In this document: positions 13,001 through 24,079 of the stretch, in pieces
Layout: every line of letters starts with the position of its first letter
Numbering within the stretch: position 1 is the stretch's first letter
NCBI GenBank assembly: GCA_958496175.1
Contig: OY292276.1
Span: forward strand, 14,836,001 to 14,900,000
Origin: Sisyra terminalis
Taxonomy: Eukaryota; Arthropoda; Insecta; Neuroptera; Sisyridae
DNA length: 64,000 nucleotides
Reading direction: 5' to 3'
Notes under the pieces: model-generated
What the model saw: the letters and a program-made list of their open reading frames with translations, nothing else
Database searches by the model: none
Told to the model about the DNA's origin: nothing
Made by a program: the position numbers and the translations under genes

Positions 13001-14398
13001 AATGTTTATTTCATACTTTTTTCTAAATTTCTTTAAAAATGATTCCCTTAGGAAAGTATTTTAAATAATAACTATCAAAAAGCTAATATAAGCTCAATGA
13101 TGAGTGGCGATGAGCACCTTGTTAATACACATAGACCAAAGCACTAATATCAGATAACAGCAAACACGATTCAAACAAAAAGGCTATTAGCCAATGGGAT
13201 TGCGAGATTTAAAGATTTTCATTTGTTTTGATTATTGAAATTTGGAAATTTTCACAAAGCCACTCCCATACTTAATGTTAAATGCATATACGAATACGAA
13301 TGCACTACATAGAACGTTTTGACCACTGACGTTATTCGGACTTATTGATATATGAATTATAATTAAAGGGTTTGATTTAATAAAAATTTAAAATAAACAG
13401 TGAAAACATCAAACTAAGTTTGTATATTTGAGAAAAAAAAAATCATTATAATTATTATATTTAAAGGTAAATTATTAGATTAAAAAATTAGTAAAACAGT
13501 TAAAATTACAATAAGAAGTATTGAATTTATCGCTATCCATTGAATAATGTTACGCGGATTTTTGGGAAATTATTTCAAAACCCAGAAATTTGATTCCAAA
13601 AATGGATCCTTTATTAAGTCTGTAGGTATATTTTATAAGTCTGTTTGAGTATATGAGTATATTCCCAGGAAGTCCAGCAATCAAGGAAATCTGGGAAATC
13701 TAAAAATTTCATTAAGTCAAGGAAAAAATTATGATTTTCTTAAAATATTTTCATAATTGGAAATTTGATTTTAAAAATATGCCATTTTTATTCCATTTTG
13801 AATCAGCAAAAAATGTTTCTTTCAAAAAGAAGACACCAATTTCATTGGAGGATAATACCAATTGGTGGTTTGCTAAAGTAAATTATGTAAAGTACATTAT
13901 GGTTTATTTATTATCAGAATATAGTAGCACTAATTTAGTAGCACTTCTGACGATAGACTTTCTCTCAAACTTTATGCGGGCGAAATTCGTCATAAAAATT
14001 CGTGGCCATAAGCATGTTGGCGGGCGACACTCATCATAAGAATTCAATGAGCTAAATATTTGAATGTAAAATGATAAGTTCAATAAAACGCAAATAAAAT
14101 ACCATAAAATTGTTTGGTTTTATTTTACAATCTTTTGTGGCATAATTAATCAATTTCTTAAGCTGAAAATTTTTTGCAATTAAGATTATGGAAAAATTAC
14201 ATATAATTTTAGATAACCAAAGAAACCTTAGGAATTTGTATATCCGAAGAGAAAAATTGGAAACCTTAAGTGTACATATTTAAAATTTCGTAATAGTAAA
14301 AGAAATTTTATTTTTATGAAAATTCATAAAGTAAAAAAAACAAAGTTTTATTGAATCAAAGGGTTGCAAATTTCAAGATTGATATTTTAAAAATAAAA
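10068..14398. other. AT-rich DNA, possible long intron of the plus-strand gene
   Basis: No exon or element is supported. A GAGCTGGGGTGGACAAAC patch at about 10727-10744 resembles a lone hAT-type terminal repeat, but no partner end is seen. A 102-codon plus-strand frame at 13731-14039 is AT-driven and has no recognisable motif. Confidence 0.45.
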
Positions 14399-14726
14399 TT
14401 TTTGTAACGACTGCTTCTAAAGTTGAACTTTCGTGCGTTGTGTGGTAGGGATAAAGAGCCGTTTTCTCATCGTGGTGGCAAGCGTACGCGAAAGTAGAAA
14501 AATCGTGCGCAAAAGTAAAATAAATTGATACCTAAATAAACTTTGATAAGAAATAATTAATATAGGTAATTATTTAGACTGTAGTTTAAACTAAAATGTT
14601 GTTTTTATTCATAATTTTTCTATAAATTATTCTTACTATAGAGTTGAAATTTTTCATATATAAATAACAATAATTAATTTCTCAATCTGTTTGTGTTAAA
14701 CTTTAGAAGCAGTCGTTACAAAAAAT
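14399..14726. mobile_element. Inverted-repeat MITE with TGTAACGACTGCTTC ends
   Basis: The left end reads TTTTTGTAACGACTGCTTCT and continues AAAGTT. The right end is its reverse complement, AACTTTAG followed by AAGCAGTCGTTACAAAAA. The terminal repeats are about 30 bp and nearly perfect. The interior is AT-rich with no open frame, and the whole unit is about 320 bp. A target duplication cannot be fixed because of the surrounding A/T runs. The superfamily is unknown. It abuts the next hairpin element. Confidence 0.65.
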
Positions 14727-14952
14727 TTTGTTCGATACTTATGCTTAAAGTGAGCTACCTAGTAGGACGAAATTGAGACACTTGCTAAAGGGCTGATCAT
14801 ACACAACTTGATCTCGTGCGCCTACCCCTACTCGCCTGGCAGCCTCGTGGGGTTACACAGCGCACTCGATCTCGTTGTGTACGATCAGTCCCTTCAGCTC
14901 GTGCATCAATTTCATCCTACTAGAAAACCTCACTTTACGCATAGGTATCGAA
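14727..14952. mobile_element. Hairpin MITE with 100-bp arms and GC-rich centre
   Basis: This is an imperfect palindrome. The left arm begins TTCGATACTTATGCTTAAAG and the right arm ends CTTTACGCATAGGTATCGAA. Pairing continues inward through CTAGTAGGACGAAATTG/CAATTTCATCCTACTAG and CTGATCATACACAAC/GTTGTGTACGATCAG. The apex is GC-rich. It has no coding capacity. The whole unit could fold into one long hairpin. It is probably a non-autonomous DNA transposon sitting next to the preceding MITE. Confidence 0.65.
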
Positions 14953-16466
14953 AATAACTATATTATCTTATATATTCCGTAAAGCTTTATGGTTTTCAAT
15001 TTTTATAAAAGAAAGTCCTAGGGTCGCCAAAAGACCTATAGTCCAAATATATGTCCATTCAAATAAATAATGGCAAAAATAGCAATAACAAAACGTAATA
15101 ATAAACAGAAAATCAGTTTTTAATAAATTACGAAAGTGTTCATTTACACATTAAAAACTATTTTTTTATCAATATTTTAAAAAAAAGCTCTGCGTTTTAC
15201 CTGTTTCTTGGATGCATAAAGTGCTGCTAAGTTCACAATATTCGAAGGTTTTTAGTCAGAAAGAAGTTTGAAAGTTCATTCTTAAGGGTTTAAAAAGTTT
15301 AATTCATTTTTATTTTGTATATTCTTTAAAGCTTTTAAAGCTTTAATGGTGTGTGTTTTACGTTTCCTTGCATGCTCTTTTGTTTCTTTTGTGTCCTTCT
15401 GCAACCTATTTTCACTCAAGTTGGGATTCTTTATTGATTTAAAAACCATTTAAAATTCACTGGTTGACATTAAGTCCCTATTCAATTTCCAAAAAAACAT
15501 TAAAATTTTGTTGTACAATATTATTGTATGAAACGGTACAGTATTTGACCAATATGCTTAATTAGTTAGTACAAAAGAATTATGCAACAATTAGTATAAA
15601 AACATACAACTAGCCATTGATCCATAGAAGACCAAACATCAAATCATAAAATTCCATTATTTAAATCGTTTTGTTCGAATTGAATAAAGCCATTTGTTGG
15701 CAAATTTAATGAATCCGCCGATAACATCGATTGATCGATAAGCAAAATGTGTTAAATCTTAAATTGCTTCAGCAGCGTGGCCGAAACAAACAAACAAACG
15801 TATCAGCTTAAAACAAAACAAAAACGCACTAAAAAAATATATGGTCTTTTATTCAAGCGATTTTAACACCCTATTATAATAGGTAATATTACACTTTTCA
15901 CCTGATTTCCAATATTTATTGCCATTATTACCAATTGAAAATATTAAATATCCAACTAAACCGAAACAAAGTGCACCAATGGAAAATAATTACAAATTAG
16001 TCCGTCTTTCCGCATCACTCATTTGTTTGTTCGTTTGAAAACAAAAAAAAGTTTTGTGTTGAAATCGAACTATAAACAGGTCCATTGAAAAAAAGGTGCG
16101 ATCATCAAACCGCGAAAATTCCCCATGAAATTGTTTGTACCAATGTTATAAAACCATTGGGTTGTAGGCGGATGTTTTTTCTGGTCACACGTCTTTTTCC
16201 TTATTTTTGGTGTTTTGTTTTAAAAAAAAAGGAACATAGCAAAACAATACATTCAAAACATTGGTCTAATGAGTTTTCCCCAAAAATAATTGATCCCAAG
16301 GGATATTAAATATCTATTACGGAGGAAAACTTTTTGCTAATTGATCCAATGAAAATCAATTTGGAAACACTTTCTTTACGCTTCTTTTTAAGTTTTCGAT
16401 ATTAAGTGATTCGAGAATTTTTAATAATCAACTTATTTCTGAATTGCTAATTCCCCAATTACGGAA
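14953..16466. other. AT-rich non-coding DNA
   Basis: No gene is supported. The patch at about 15715-15790 (GCCGATAACATCGATTGATCG and GCAGCGTGGCCG) is less AT-rich than its surroundings and could be a short regulatory segment. Confidence 0.4.
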
Positions 16467-16686
16467 TTCAAATTCAAAAATTTATTAAACGCTCCATGGT
16501 ATGTGAAAGGTTCAGTGCTATATCAGGATTTACAAATCACACGAGCACAAGATCAGGGCTGCCTATGTTCACCTGTACTCCAGTATGGAAGACCATGAAA
16601 ATCCTCTTGTTAGGGAAGAACCATCTAAGCCAACGATTCAAAACAAAAGATTGAAAAGAAAAAGATTAAAAGACAATCTAACCTAA
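16467..16686 (+). pseudogene. Jockey-like retrotransposon, ORF2 C-terminal fragment
   Basis: The frame reads FKFKNLLNAPWYV followed by YQDLQITRAQDQ. It then shifts by one base into AAYVHLYSSMEDHENPL and a basic tail KRLKRKRLKDNL before a stop. NAPWYV..(L/Y)..DL.I is the hallmark of the region after the reverse-transcriptase domain in jockey-clade non-LTR elements (FQSK.LR...NAPWYV). Only this extreme 3' part of the second open frame survives, as expected of 5'-truncated copies. It is too short and shifted to be functional. Confidence 0.65.
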
Positions 16687-16887
16687 TTATTTATCAAAAA
16701 AATAACTAAACATTATATATAAATCTTATTGTTAAAAAAAATATCTGGTCCGGGACAGTTACTGAACAGTCACCGAATAACTGTGCCATTACAATTAGGC
16801 ACTTTAGGTGCTTATTATAACAATGTGAGCTAAACAGTGAGTCACTACGTAACAAAAGTGGATAATATTAAAAATATATGCTCGTAT

Positions 16888-17477
16888 TAGCCTGGGCCAA
16901 AAAAATTAACTATTTTTTTTAAAACTATATCGAAAATCTTGTTCAAGGTGACAAAAAAAAAATATCCTGAACAATTAAAGTTGAAGGAAAAATTAAATTA
17001 TTGATTTTTTCGTTGTTGAACCGATTTTGAAAGAGTGATTTAATGTGAAAACGTTAAGAGACTTTTTTGTAGAGCATTAAATTCCCTTTAAGAATTAATA
17101 TTGTTCATTTCTATATATTTATTTGTTCGTTAGTTACACAATTCCAAAATAAAGAAGATAAATCTAAAAATTATATCAATGTTAAAAGCTTGATTATTCG
17201 GAAACGGCGTGTCTGGTAAAAAATTTCAAAGAAAAACTTTTTGTAGGGAATTTAATTTTCTATAAATATATGTGCAGATATTTTTTTTTACCTTGATAGT
17301 TTGATAGCATTGACGCAAAAATGAAAGCACAGATAAAAAAATCGAAATTAAAGATGATAGACCTTTTAACATTAATATTAAGGACTTAAATCTTCCCGAT
17401 ATTTTGTTTGTCGCCTTGAACAATATTTTTTATATGCTTTTCAAAAAAAAAAAAATCGATTTTTTTGGCCAAGTCTA
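16888..17477. mobile_element. hAT-like fold-back element, derivative with deleted left arm
   Basis: The ends TAGCCTGGGCC and GGCCAAGTCTA match those of the complete element at 29080-30047. The right arm is nearly full length and shares GGAAACGGCGTGTCTGG and GCATTGACGCAAAAATGAAA with it. The left arm stops after about 90 bp, giving 590 bp in total. The flanking 8-mers do not match, so the target duplication is lost or this copy is rearranged. It has no coding capacity. Confidence 0.7.
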
Positions 17478-18660
17478 TTTGACCATCAAAATTTTCAAAA
17501 GACTTAGAAAAGTTCTTTTTTTAAAAAGAAATATCTAGAAGTTGATCGAAGAAGTTGATAATATTTAATACCAAGTTATCTAGAAAACATGCTAACTACG
17601 GTACTAAAGTACGGTTCTAAACAGTTGTTCTAGGAGTATACTCGTCATAAGATTAAGGTATGCATTTGGTGCATAGTCGACTTTTTGTTGTAACTGAAGA
17701 CTAAGTTTTTTAAAAATAAGCAGTTGTTCTCTTCCGTTTTTCATAATAAATAAAAAAAAAAAACATTTTCTCATAGCTTATGATGATACCAAATTTTTCC
17801 GGCTATGGCGCCTCGACTGCATCTAAACCCGCATCGTTATAAGTGACACTAAACTTCGGCGGCTCAATCTCACCAAAAGAACTAATTTCAAATGGTCAAA
17901 TGGTTTATAAATTAGAAAAATGTAATTAAATTTAATAAAAAAAAAACCGAAAAATAATTTTAGAAAAACACATCTTCGAGTATTAGAGTATCACATCTCC
18001 AATCTTCCGCGTGGACATAAATGTCGCTTTCTCATAATTTACAGTGTTAATATTTCACCACAATCCACAGCCATACGATACGGTGGAAGCCACAGTTTGA
18101 TTTTCAGGCATCATTTTACGACAATCAATAAATTATCACTAATTATACCGGAGGAAAGAGTTGAAGAATTTTTCATAATTTGTCTAAATTAAAAATTCAG
18201 AAGAGAAATATATTTGGACAAAATGGTCCACTATTGCGTTCGCTCAATAATTTATGAATGTGATTTTTAATTGGAGATCTTAAAAAAGAATACCATTCGA
18301 GAAAATGGCCAATATTTTTTATATGTTTTTAGTAGATTTTTTGCAAAATTTGACAATACTGACGATTTTTGTCTCAAATATTTGCAACTCGTTTATAGGT
18401 AAGTATTTAAGTTAGTACTGAAAAAAAATGGAATTAAGAAAATAATTTTACTAAAATAAAATTTTGTTTTATTTTTTTAGTAAGCCTTTCCACAGATTAA
18501 TTCAAATTTTAATTTGGGAATCTTTCACCACAAAGAGTAAGGGTAAAGAAGACTTTTATCAGAAAACGTCTGAAGTAAATAAATCCAGTAAAAGACCATT
18601 AACATCCATATAGTCAAGACTATGATGAAAAATATTAAGCAGAAAGTCAGAGACTGTATA
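17478..18660. other. AT-rich non-coding DNA
   Basis: No gene is supported. A less AT-rich patch at about 17805-17870 (GGCTATGGCGCCTCGACTGC) is unexplained. Confidence 0.4.
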
Positions 18661-18664
18661 GATT

Positions 18665-20060
18665 TTTGTTTTATTATTATAAAAGATAAATTTGCAATCT
18701 GTACAATTTATAAACATACAATAAGCCAAAGTGATAATTTGTAAATATAAATAAAGTGAACTTTAACTCGAAAAGAATTTCAAGTCAAAACCACCAGGTT
18801 TGAGGACTTGATGAGAGACACCACTCATTATTGAAACTCTCTACGAATGAATAAGATGATCTCTTGGCCATCGCCTATTCAATCGACATGGAAGGTTTTT
18901 TGGGTGTTGTAATGATGCTAACGTTTGCACTTCTGGGTTTCTATGGTAGTGGAATTTTTCATGAAATTTTTGAATTGTATGTGATACAAGTTCGACCGCA
19001 TAGGGAATACTTAGGTCTCTATGAATTATTTCAATTTAAACATAATAGGGAGCGTTAAGGATTCTTCGGAGAGATTCGGATTGAAAGAATTGGAATCGTT
19101 GTATAATGAAAGATCTAGCGGAACCCCACAGTTTTGCTCCGTACGTCCAGATAGGTCGTAATATTGCTTTTTATAAAGTCAGTTTATTGTGCATACTAAT
19201 TGTAGATTTGGGTCCTAATAGTCCACGTAAAAGTCCGTAACGTCTGTTAAGTTCCTGTCTTTTCAGTCTGATGTGTGGATTCCAAGTGAGATGGCTATCC
19301 AAATAGAAACCTAGATAGCGAATTTCTTATGATTTTTTTAGATTTCATTTTCGAGGTATAATGGTGGGCAAATTTTTTTATTGAGGGTGAGTATGACATT
19401 TAAACATTTTTCTTTGTTTATTTTTATTTTCCATTTTTGGCTCCATACTGTCAGAAGGTTAAGGTGCTGTTACAAATTTTTTGTAGGTTGAAGGGAGTTG
19501 GTGTATTGCTGTATCAGTATAGGTTATTAATATGGTCTTAGGATGTGTTGGAATTTCTGCGGTGTAAATACAGTAAAGTAATGGCTCCAATATGCTACCT
19601 TGAGGAACACCAGCTTGAGTTTAGTGGAGAGAATTCGTTGTTGCACCTCACTCTAAAACATCTGTTGGAGAGGTATGACATGAGGATAAGGTAGTATTGA
19701 GTGGGAAGAACTTTTTTGAGCTTATAAACAGTCCTGGATGCCACTCTCTATCGAAAACCTGTGCAACATCCAGAAATGCCCCTTGGCAAAAATATTTGAT
19801 TTCGAGGGTCGATGATATTTCATCTACAACTCTGAAGCATTATTGAGTTGTAGAATGATGAGGCCTGAAACCAAACTGGTGAGAAGGAATAATGTTTTTA
19901 CTTTCAAGATAAGGAGTTATTCTTTTAAGAAGGAGATTTTCAAGGATTTTTGAAAATAATGGGATCAAGCTTATGGGTTTGTAAGAAGATGGGTCCGGTA
20001 TAGAAAATAAAAATGCAATCCAGATTCTTCAACCCTTAATCCGATGCTTAGGGTCATTCT
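18665..20060 (-). pseudogene. Decayed jockey-clade non-LTR retrotransposon (reverse transcriptase and 3' end)
   Basis: Read on the minus strand, the conserved order of a jockey-type reverse transcriptase is recovered in pieces. First comes PISLIPLFSKILENLLLKRI, then HQFGFRPHHSTTQ, FLDVAQVFD and GVPQGSILEPLLY. The catalytic box follows as YTDT in place of YADD, then SHLTWNPHIRLKRQELNRRY, PKSTISMHNKLTL, RPIWTYGAKLWG, SLRRILNAPYYV and RRWPRDH. Several in-frame stops and the altered catalytic box show that it is dead. A plausible A-rich 3' untranslated tail extends to about 18665. The 5' half (first open frame and endonuclease) is missing, which is usual for 5'-truncated insertions. Confidence 0.85.
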
Positions 20061-21157
20061 TATTCCACGTTACGTTTGATCTCACAAATCCCGAAAACTA
20101 TTTTTATTTTAAGTTAGTGGACCCTACAAGTAATAATCATCACAAAAAATGATTACTACGTTAAAATTAAAATTAGTCTTCCCTGAAAACTTCCTGAAAT
20201 GACCAGGACTCAAGATTTAACTTTTACTCAAAGGTTTAAATGCTTACTTAAATCATTTTTTTCCAAAATCATTTCAATGATCATTTGAATATTCCTCCAA
20301 TTAATTTTTATGAAAATCTTTGTTGACATGAAGTTTCGCTTTACATTTTTATTGATTTTTTTTGTGTGTAAAATAAGTATAAATACCTATTGAATTTATA
20401 ATATTTATTCTTTCAACGCCCAATCACTTTTCCAGACCATAAAGTCTGTGATTTTTTCATGTAAAGATGGTCGTAAAAGTTGAAAAAGATTTATAATTTT
20501 ATCACAAAACACTAAACATTATATATAAACATATACTAAAAGCAACGAATGAAACAACTGTAACGATTAAATTTCCGCCAATAATTTATCATAATGGAAA
20601 CAATTAATATCGACTAAAGTAAATTAAGAAAATTTAATTGATATTTATTGTTAATTGAATACTTTTTTTCTATCGTTTTTAATTGCAGAAAAGTACTTAA
20701 ATACCAAAAAGAAAAAACAAATTGTGGAAACGAATTACTTTTGTCTATCCTAATGTGTGTCATAATTTGAACGCACTTGGTAGAAACTTAGTAGATATTG
20801 GTTTAATATTGCCTCGTGGAGTCTTGGTCGGTTCGATCGAGATAGTTTTCGAATCGAGAATTCCGTGATCTAATGAAATAATTATAGGGAATTTAGCGTC
20901 GTTAAATCATTTAATGGCCGCACTATACATTAATTTATAAGTATTGAGTTTCACAAAAATAAATTGCCTCCATTTCTGCAACTTGAAATGATTTGCAGAA
21001 AATGAACCAGACCAGTCTGATATATAGATCTGCGGGGTTTATGAAAGTTGATGGATCGTTTTTGTTGATATACTTGAGGGTTGATTTTTAATCAATGAAA
21101 CAGGAAGTCTTTAATAAACATAAAATATTTATTTCCAAAGAAAAAAAAATCAACAAA
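20061..21157. other. Non-coding DNA between two mobile-element remnants
   Basis: Nothing gene-like is seen. The patch at about 20815-20880 (GGTCGGTTCGATCGAG) has higher CpG content and may be regulatory. Confidence 0.4.
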
Positions 21158-21159
21158 TA

Positions 21160-21785
21160 TAGAGGTGTGAACGTTATTAGACTCAAGACAATTCAAGAGA
21201 AAAAAGAAACACATTTTTGTTTTTAAATGTGATAAATTTATTATATGTTACTTATTATATGTGTGGTACCCTATATTGTTTATAATTGATTTTTTTCATC
21301 CTGGCATACTCTATACTATTTTATTCATTTATATTTTATTATGATGCCAAATCTTAATGAGTTAGGTAATTAGATCCACCCGTGTTGTAAGTTTATTTTT
21401 TTGTTTGTTTTTTTTCCACAATGGCCCAAAAATTTTCTATGAAATTAGCATCAGGACTATTTCCTGGTCAAGAAGGTACATTAATGTTAGAATTTTTGAG
21501 GAAATCCATAGCTTTTTTGGCTTTATGTCAAGAAGTTCCATCCTGCATAAAGATAAAATTTTCTTCCGGAAATCACTCTTGAGTTTGAGGAAGTAACCTC
21601 GTTTCCAAGACGTGTATATATTGGTCTTGCCTCATAGTACCTTTCACAATGTATATACTACTGGTACCCTTTGCTGATATGCAGCTCCAAACCATAACTG
21701 ATGTTGGATGCTTTACAGTCTGGGCGATACAGTGCTGGAAGAAAGTAAAAATTTTCTTTTGAGTCCAATAATTTTCACACCTCTG
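21160..21785 (-). mobile_element. Tc1-like transposon, internally deleted
   Basis: Both ends carry (C/T)AGAGGTGTGAA inverted repeats next to TA dinucleotides (21158-21159 and 21786-21787), as in Tc1-type elements. On the minus strand, shifted and interrupted frames encode the second half of an IS630/Tc1 transposase. They read VKHPTSVMVWSCISAKGTSS, GTMRQDQYIHVLETRLLPQ, then FMQDG (second catalytic Asp), PGNSPDANFIENFWAIVEKK (third acidic residue region) and a stop-ridden tail. The DNA-binding half is absent, so at about 626 bp the element is well under full length and cannot encode active transposase. Confidence 0.85.
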
Positions 21786-21789
21786 TAGA

Positions 21790-23220
21790 TCAAAGAGTAA
21801 TTGGAGTAAACTACACAGGAAATATTGTAATGTTCCAAAAATATTTTAAGTAGTTTTCTTTTAGAATCAAACCAAATATTAGTTTAATTTATACCTTTTA
21901 TTTTTTGCCAATATTAAGATATCAAAATTATAATAAGTTTTGCAAAAGTCCAAGTTTATCTCTATAATTAGGGCTGCAATTACGGCTGATTGAGTCATTT
22001 GCTCTGATTGCTCCCACCCTATATGCCTTCTTGGAGGCCTTTTATCTTAACTTAAATATAGAGATGGTGATCTTCAAAATTAAAATCTAGACCACCCCGA
22101 ATATTTATTATATCTTAAGCTTTATGAAATCTGCCACCTGTTGCATTTTTTTTGCACAAAAATCAACAAGTTGATTTAGAACCGTACAAATTTTGATGTA
22201 AAAAGAAAGGGGAAAAATGGAAGTTGGAAGATTTGAAATTCTTGTTGAAGTGAGTCCCGTTATTGTTGCACTTAACAACGACGATGAGATCGATGATGAA
22301 TAATTTAGTTGTGGTGACTCGATCACGATTTATGATTTACGGTTTGGTCGAGTGCAGTACTCGTTGGGTATGGTGAGTGTGGATCGGAGAAGGATCTGTT
22401 TTACATATGTACATATGTATGCACATTGCACATGCAATAAGTTTGATCTTTCACTGTGAAATACATAAATTTTCCTGCAGGTACATACAGGTATACATAT
22501 TATAGACGCAGATATATCGCATTATGGGAATGTTCCAAGTGTATTAGTTGACACTGGTAGCTGCCATTTGAGCGTGACACTTGTCAACGATTTGAAAATT
22601 TATTTACCAGGAAGTCGCTCGGAGAGAACTTTTATCGCACTTCCGCTCGGAGATTTTAAATCTTTCATAATAACAAAAATTACGAATCTATCGGACGACA
22701 TTGAAGCATTTAATCTTCTATTTATTTACATAAAATAAAAAGTTGTTAAATTGAATTTTTAGATTTAAGAATTTTTAAAGTTATACTTCCTTACCGGCGT
22801 TTTGAAAAAAAATGTTAATGAGAGTGAATTGTTAAAAAAATGATGCTTTAAAGTAACAGTATGAAATTGCTCGCAAATGGTAAGTGAGAGAGAACGGTTC
22901 AAGCGGGCGAAATCTGGCCGATTTTTGGGAGTGATATGCATAATAGTAAGACAACTAAAACATTATCGCATGTATCAAGTTAAGCCAGTAGTCGCATATG
23001 TTGGTAAATGTTTTTCGTTTATCGGTGAACTCGAGGCGAGAGGACTCGATCATCCCGAACAATCCCGAATCAGATACGAAGTTATAGCTAATGAACAGTT
23101 AGAAACAGGACGGTTAGAACCTTTAGAAAATGGATAAGATACATATCGTTGAACTAAATATTTTCGAATTTTACAGTCTAAACAGTATCCATATTAATAC
23201 ACAAGTAAATAATAATTTCC
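21790..23220. promoter_or_regulatory. Mixed-composition island with scattered splice-like signals, no supported gene
   Basis: GC content rises at about 22330-22400, 22540-22660 and 22877-23140. TTTTCCTGCAG at 22470-22480 looks like an acceptor and is followed by an 85-codon open frame to 22738. AATG|GTAAGT at 22877-22884 looks like a donor. The signals do not combine into a consistent exon, and neither frame has a recognisable domain. An untranslated exon, promoter or enhancer is possible. Confidence 0.25.
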
Positions 23221-23264
23221 CATGAAATATTCACCGCCCAATACTGATGCACCTGACAAATGGT

Positions 23265-23522
23265 AAAAATTGCTGGACGGGGGCACGTGCCCCTCGAGGA
23301 TATTTTTGTGTACTGTCGAGATTTCGTAACAGTACATACTTAAAAGCAAATCAAATTATTAAAGTTGTGAAATTATATGAATAAAATAACAGAAAGAACA
23401 AAAGTGAAACTTTAGTCAATTTCTGGCTGGAATTGCGAATTTTTTTCGTGATTCCTTTCACGCTCTTGCAATTAAAAGATTATATTGTCCCCCCCCTCGA
23501 GAAAATCCTGAATCCGCCCTTG
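23265..23522. mobile_element. GGGCGGATTC-type MITE, left-truncated copy
   Basis: From GGCACGT near 23281 rightward the sequence aligns with the complete MITE at 42054-42316. Shared blocks include CGTAACAGTACATACTTA and TTTCTGGCTGGAATTG, and the right end is TCCTGAATCCGCCCTTG. The expected left terminal repeat CAAGGGCGGATT is not recognisable. Related repeat pieces (CAC(A/C)GCCCAA(T/C)ACTGA) flank it at 23231-23250 and 23868-23885. Confidence 0.65.
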
Positions 23523-23863
23523 CATATTACTTATGTTTGCCTATTATTATTATTCTGAGAATTAAAATGCATTTAAAAAAATATATTTTTCTGAAGTTAT
23601 TCAATGTAATATTTAAAATTATGTAATAAAAGACGATTGATATATTAAATTACATTATATTTTTCTACATTTGAATTAAAAATCAGTTTCAATACATAGA
23701 TATAAATAGATAAATAAAATATTCAACCACTATTGAATAAATATAATTTTTAGGACATCGTTATTTAGGATTGTTTATACATATCTATACATGATATTAT
23801 GTCTATGCATAAATAGTCAATTACATCTTTTAGAAAACCAGTTACATTTCGTGAATTATTCAC

Positions 23864-23960
23864 AGCCCAACACTGACACAACTGACAATTGACTAAAAAA
23901 TTAGCAATTGAATGAAATCAAAATGACAGTTGAAACTAATGACATTGAAGTTCGAATTTG
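23864..23960 (+). repeat. Dispersed repeat, also present inverted at 41026-41130
   Basis: The segment containing AATGACAGTTGAAACTAATG (with AACACTGACACAACTGACA on its left) is matched on the opposite strand at 41026-41130. A short related piece lies at 23221-23262. It has no coding capacity, and its element class is unknown. Confidence 0.5.
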
Positions 23961-24040
23961 AACCAATAATTATTATTAATAAGTTCTTTATCTAGAGATT
24001 TGAACTTTACAAATGAAAATGTCAAATTATAAAAATTGAG

Positions 24041-24073
24041 ACGTTTCGCAGACTTTATTTCTGCTTCTTCAGG
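24041..24073 (-). repeat. CTGAAGA-hairpin-GAAACGTC core unit
   Basis: On the minus strand, CCTGAAGA is followed by stem GCAGA/TCTGC and then GAAACGTC. Upstream, GATGTT could pair with ACGTC (one G-T wobble). That is the position expected for stem III and a UH cleavage site of a hammerhead, making this one of the better fits in the family, although stem I is weak. Confidence 0.5.
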
Positions 24074-24079
24074 CAAAAT

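Noticed and set aside
13731..14039. 102-codon plus-strand frame
   Set aside because: Composition follows the AT content (Phe, Lys, Asn, Ile), with no domain, no splice context and no conserved feature.
16880..17485. Target duplication around the shorter fold-back copy
   Set aside because: The flanking octamers GCTCGTAT and TTTGACCA do not match.
18864..19058. 64-codon plus-strand frame with hydrophobic N-terminus
   Set aside because: It is antisense to the jockey-like ORF2 tail, which explains the sequence better.
22481..22738. 85-codon plus-strand frame after a good acceptor, containing VLVDTGS (retropepsin-like)
   Set aside because: It has no start codon, no second protease motif and no flanking gag or RT homology. 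Frames of this length arise by chance several times in 64 kb.
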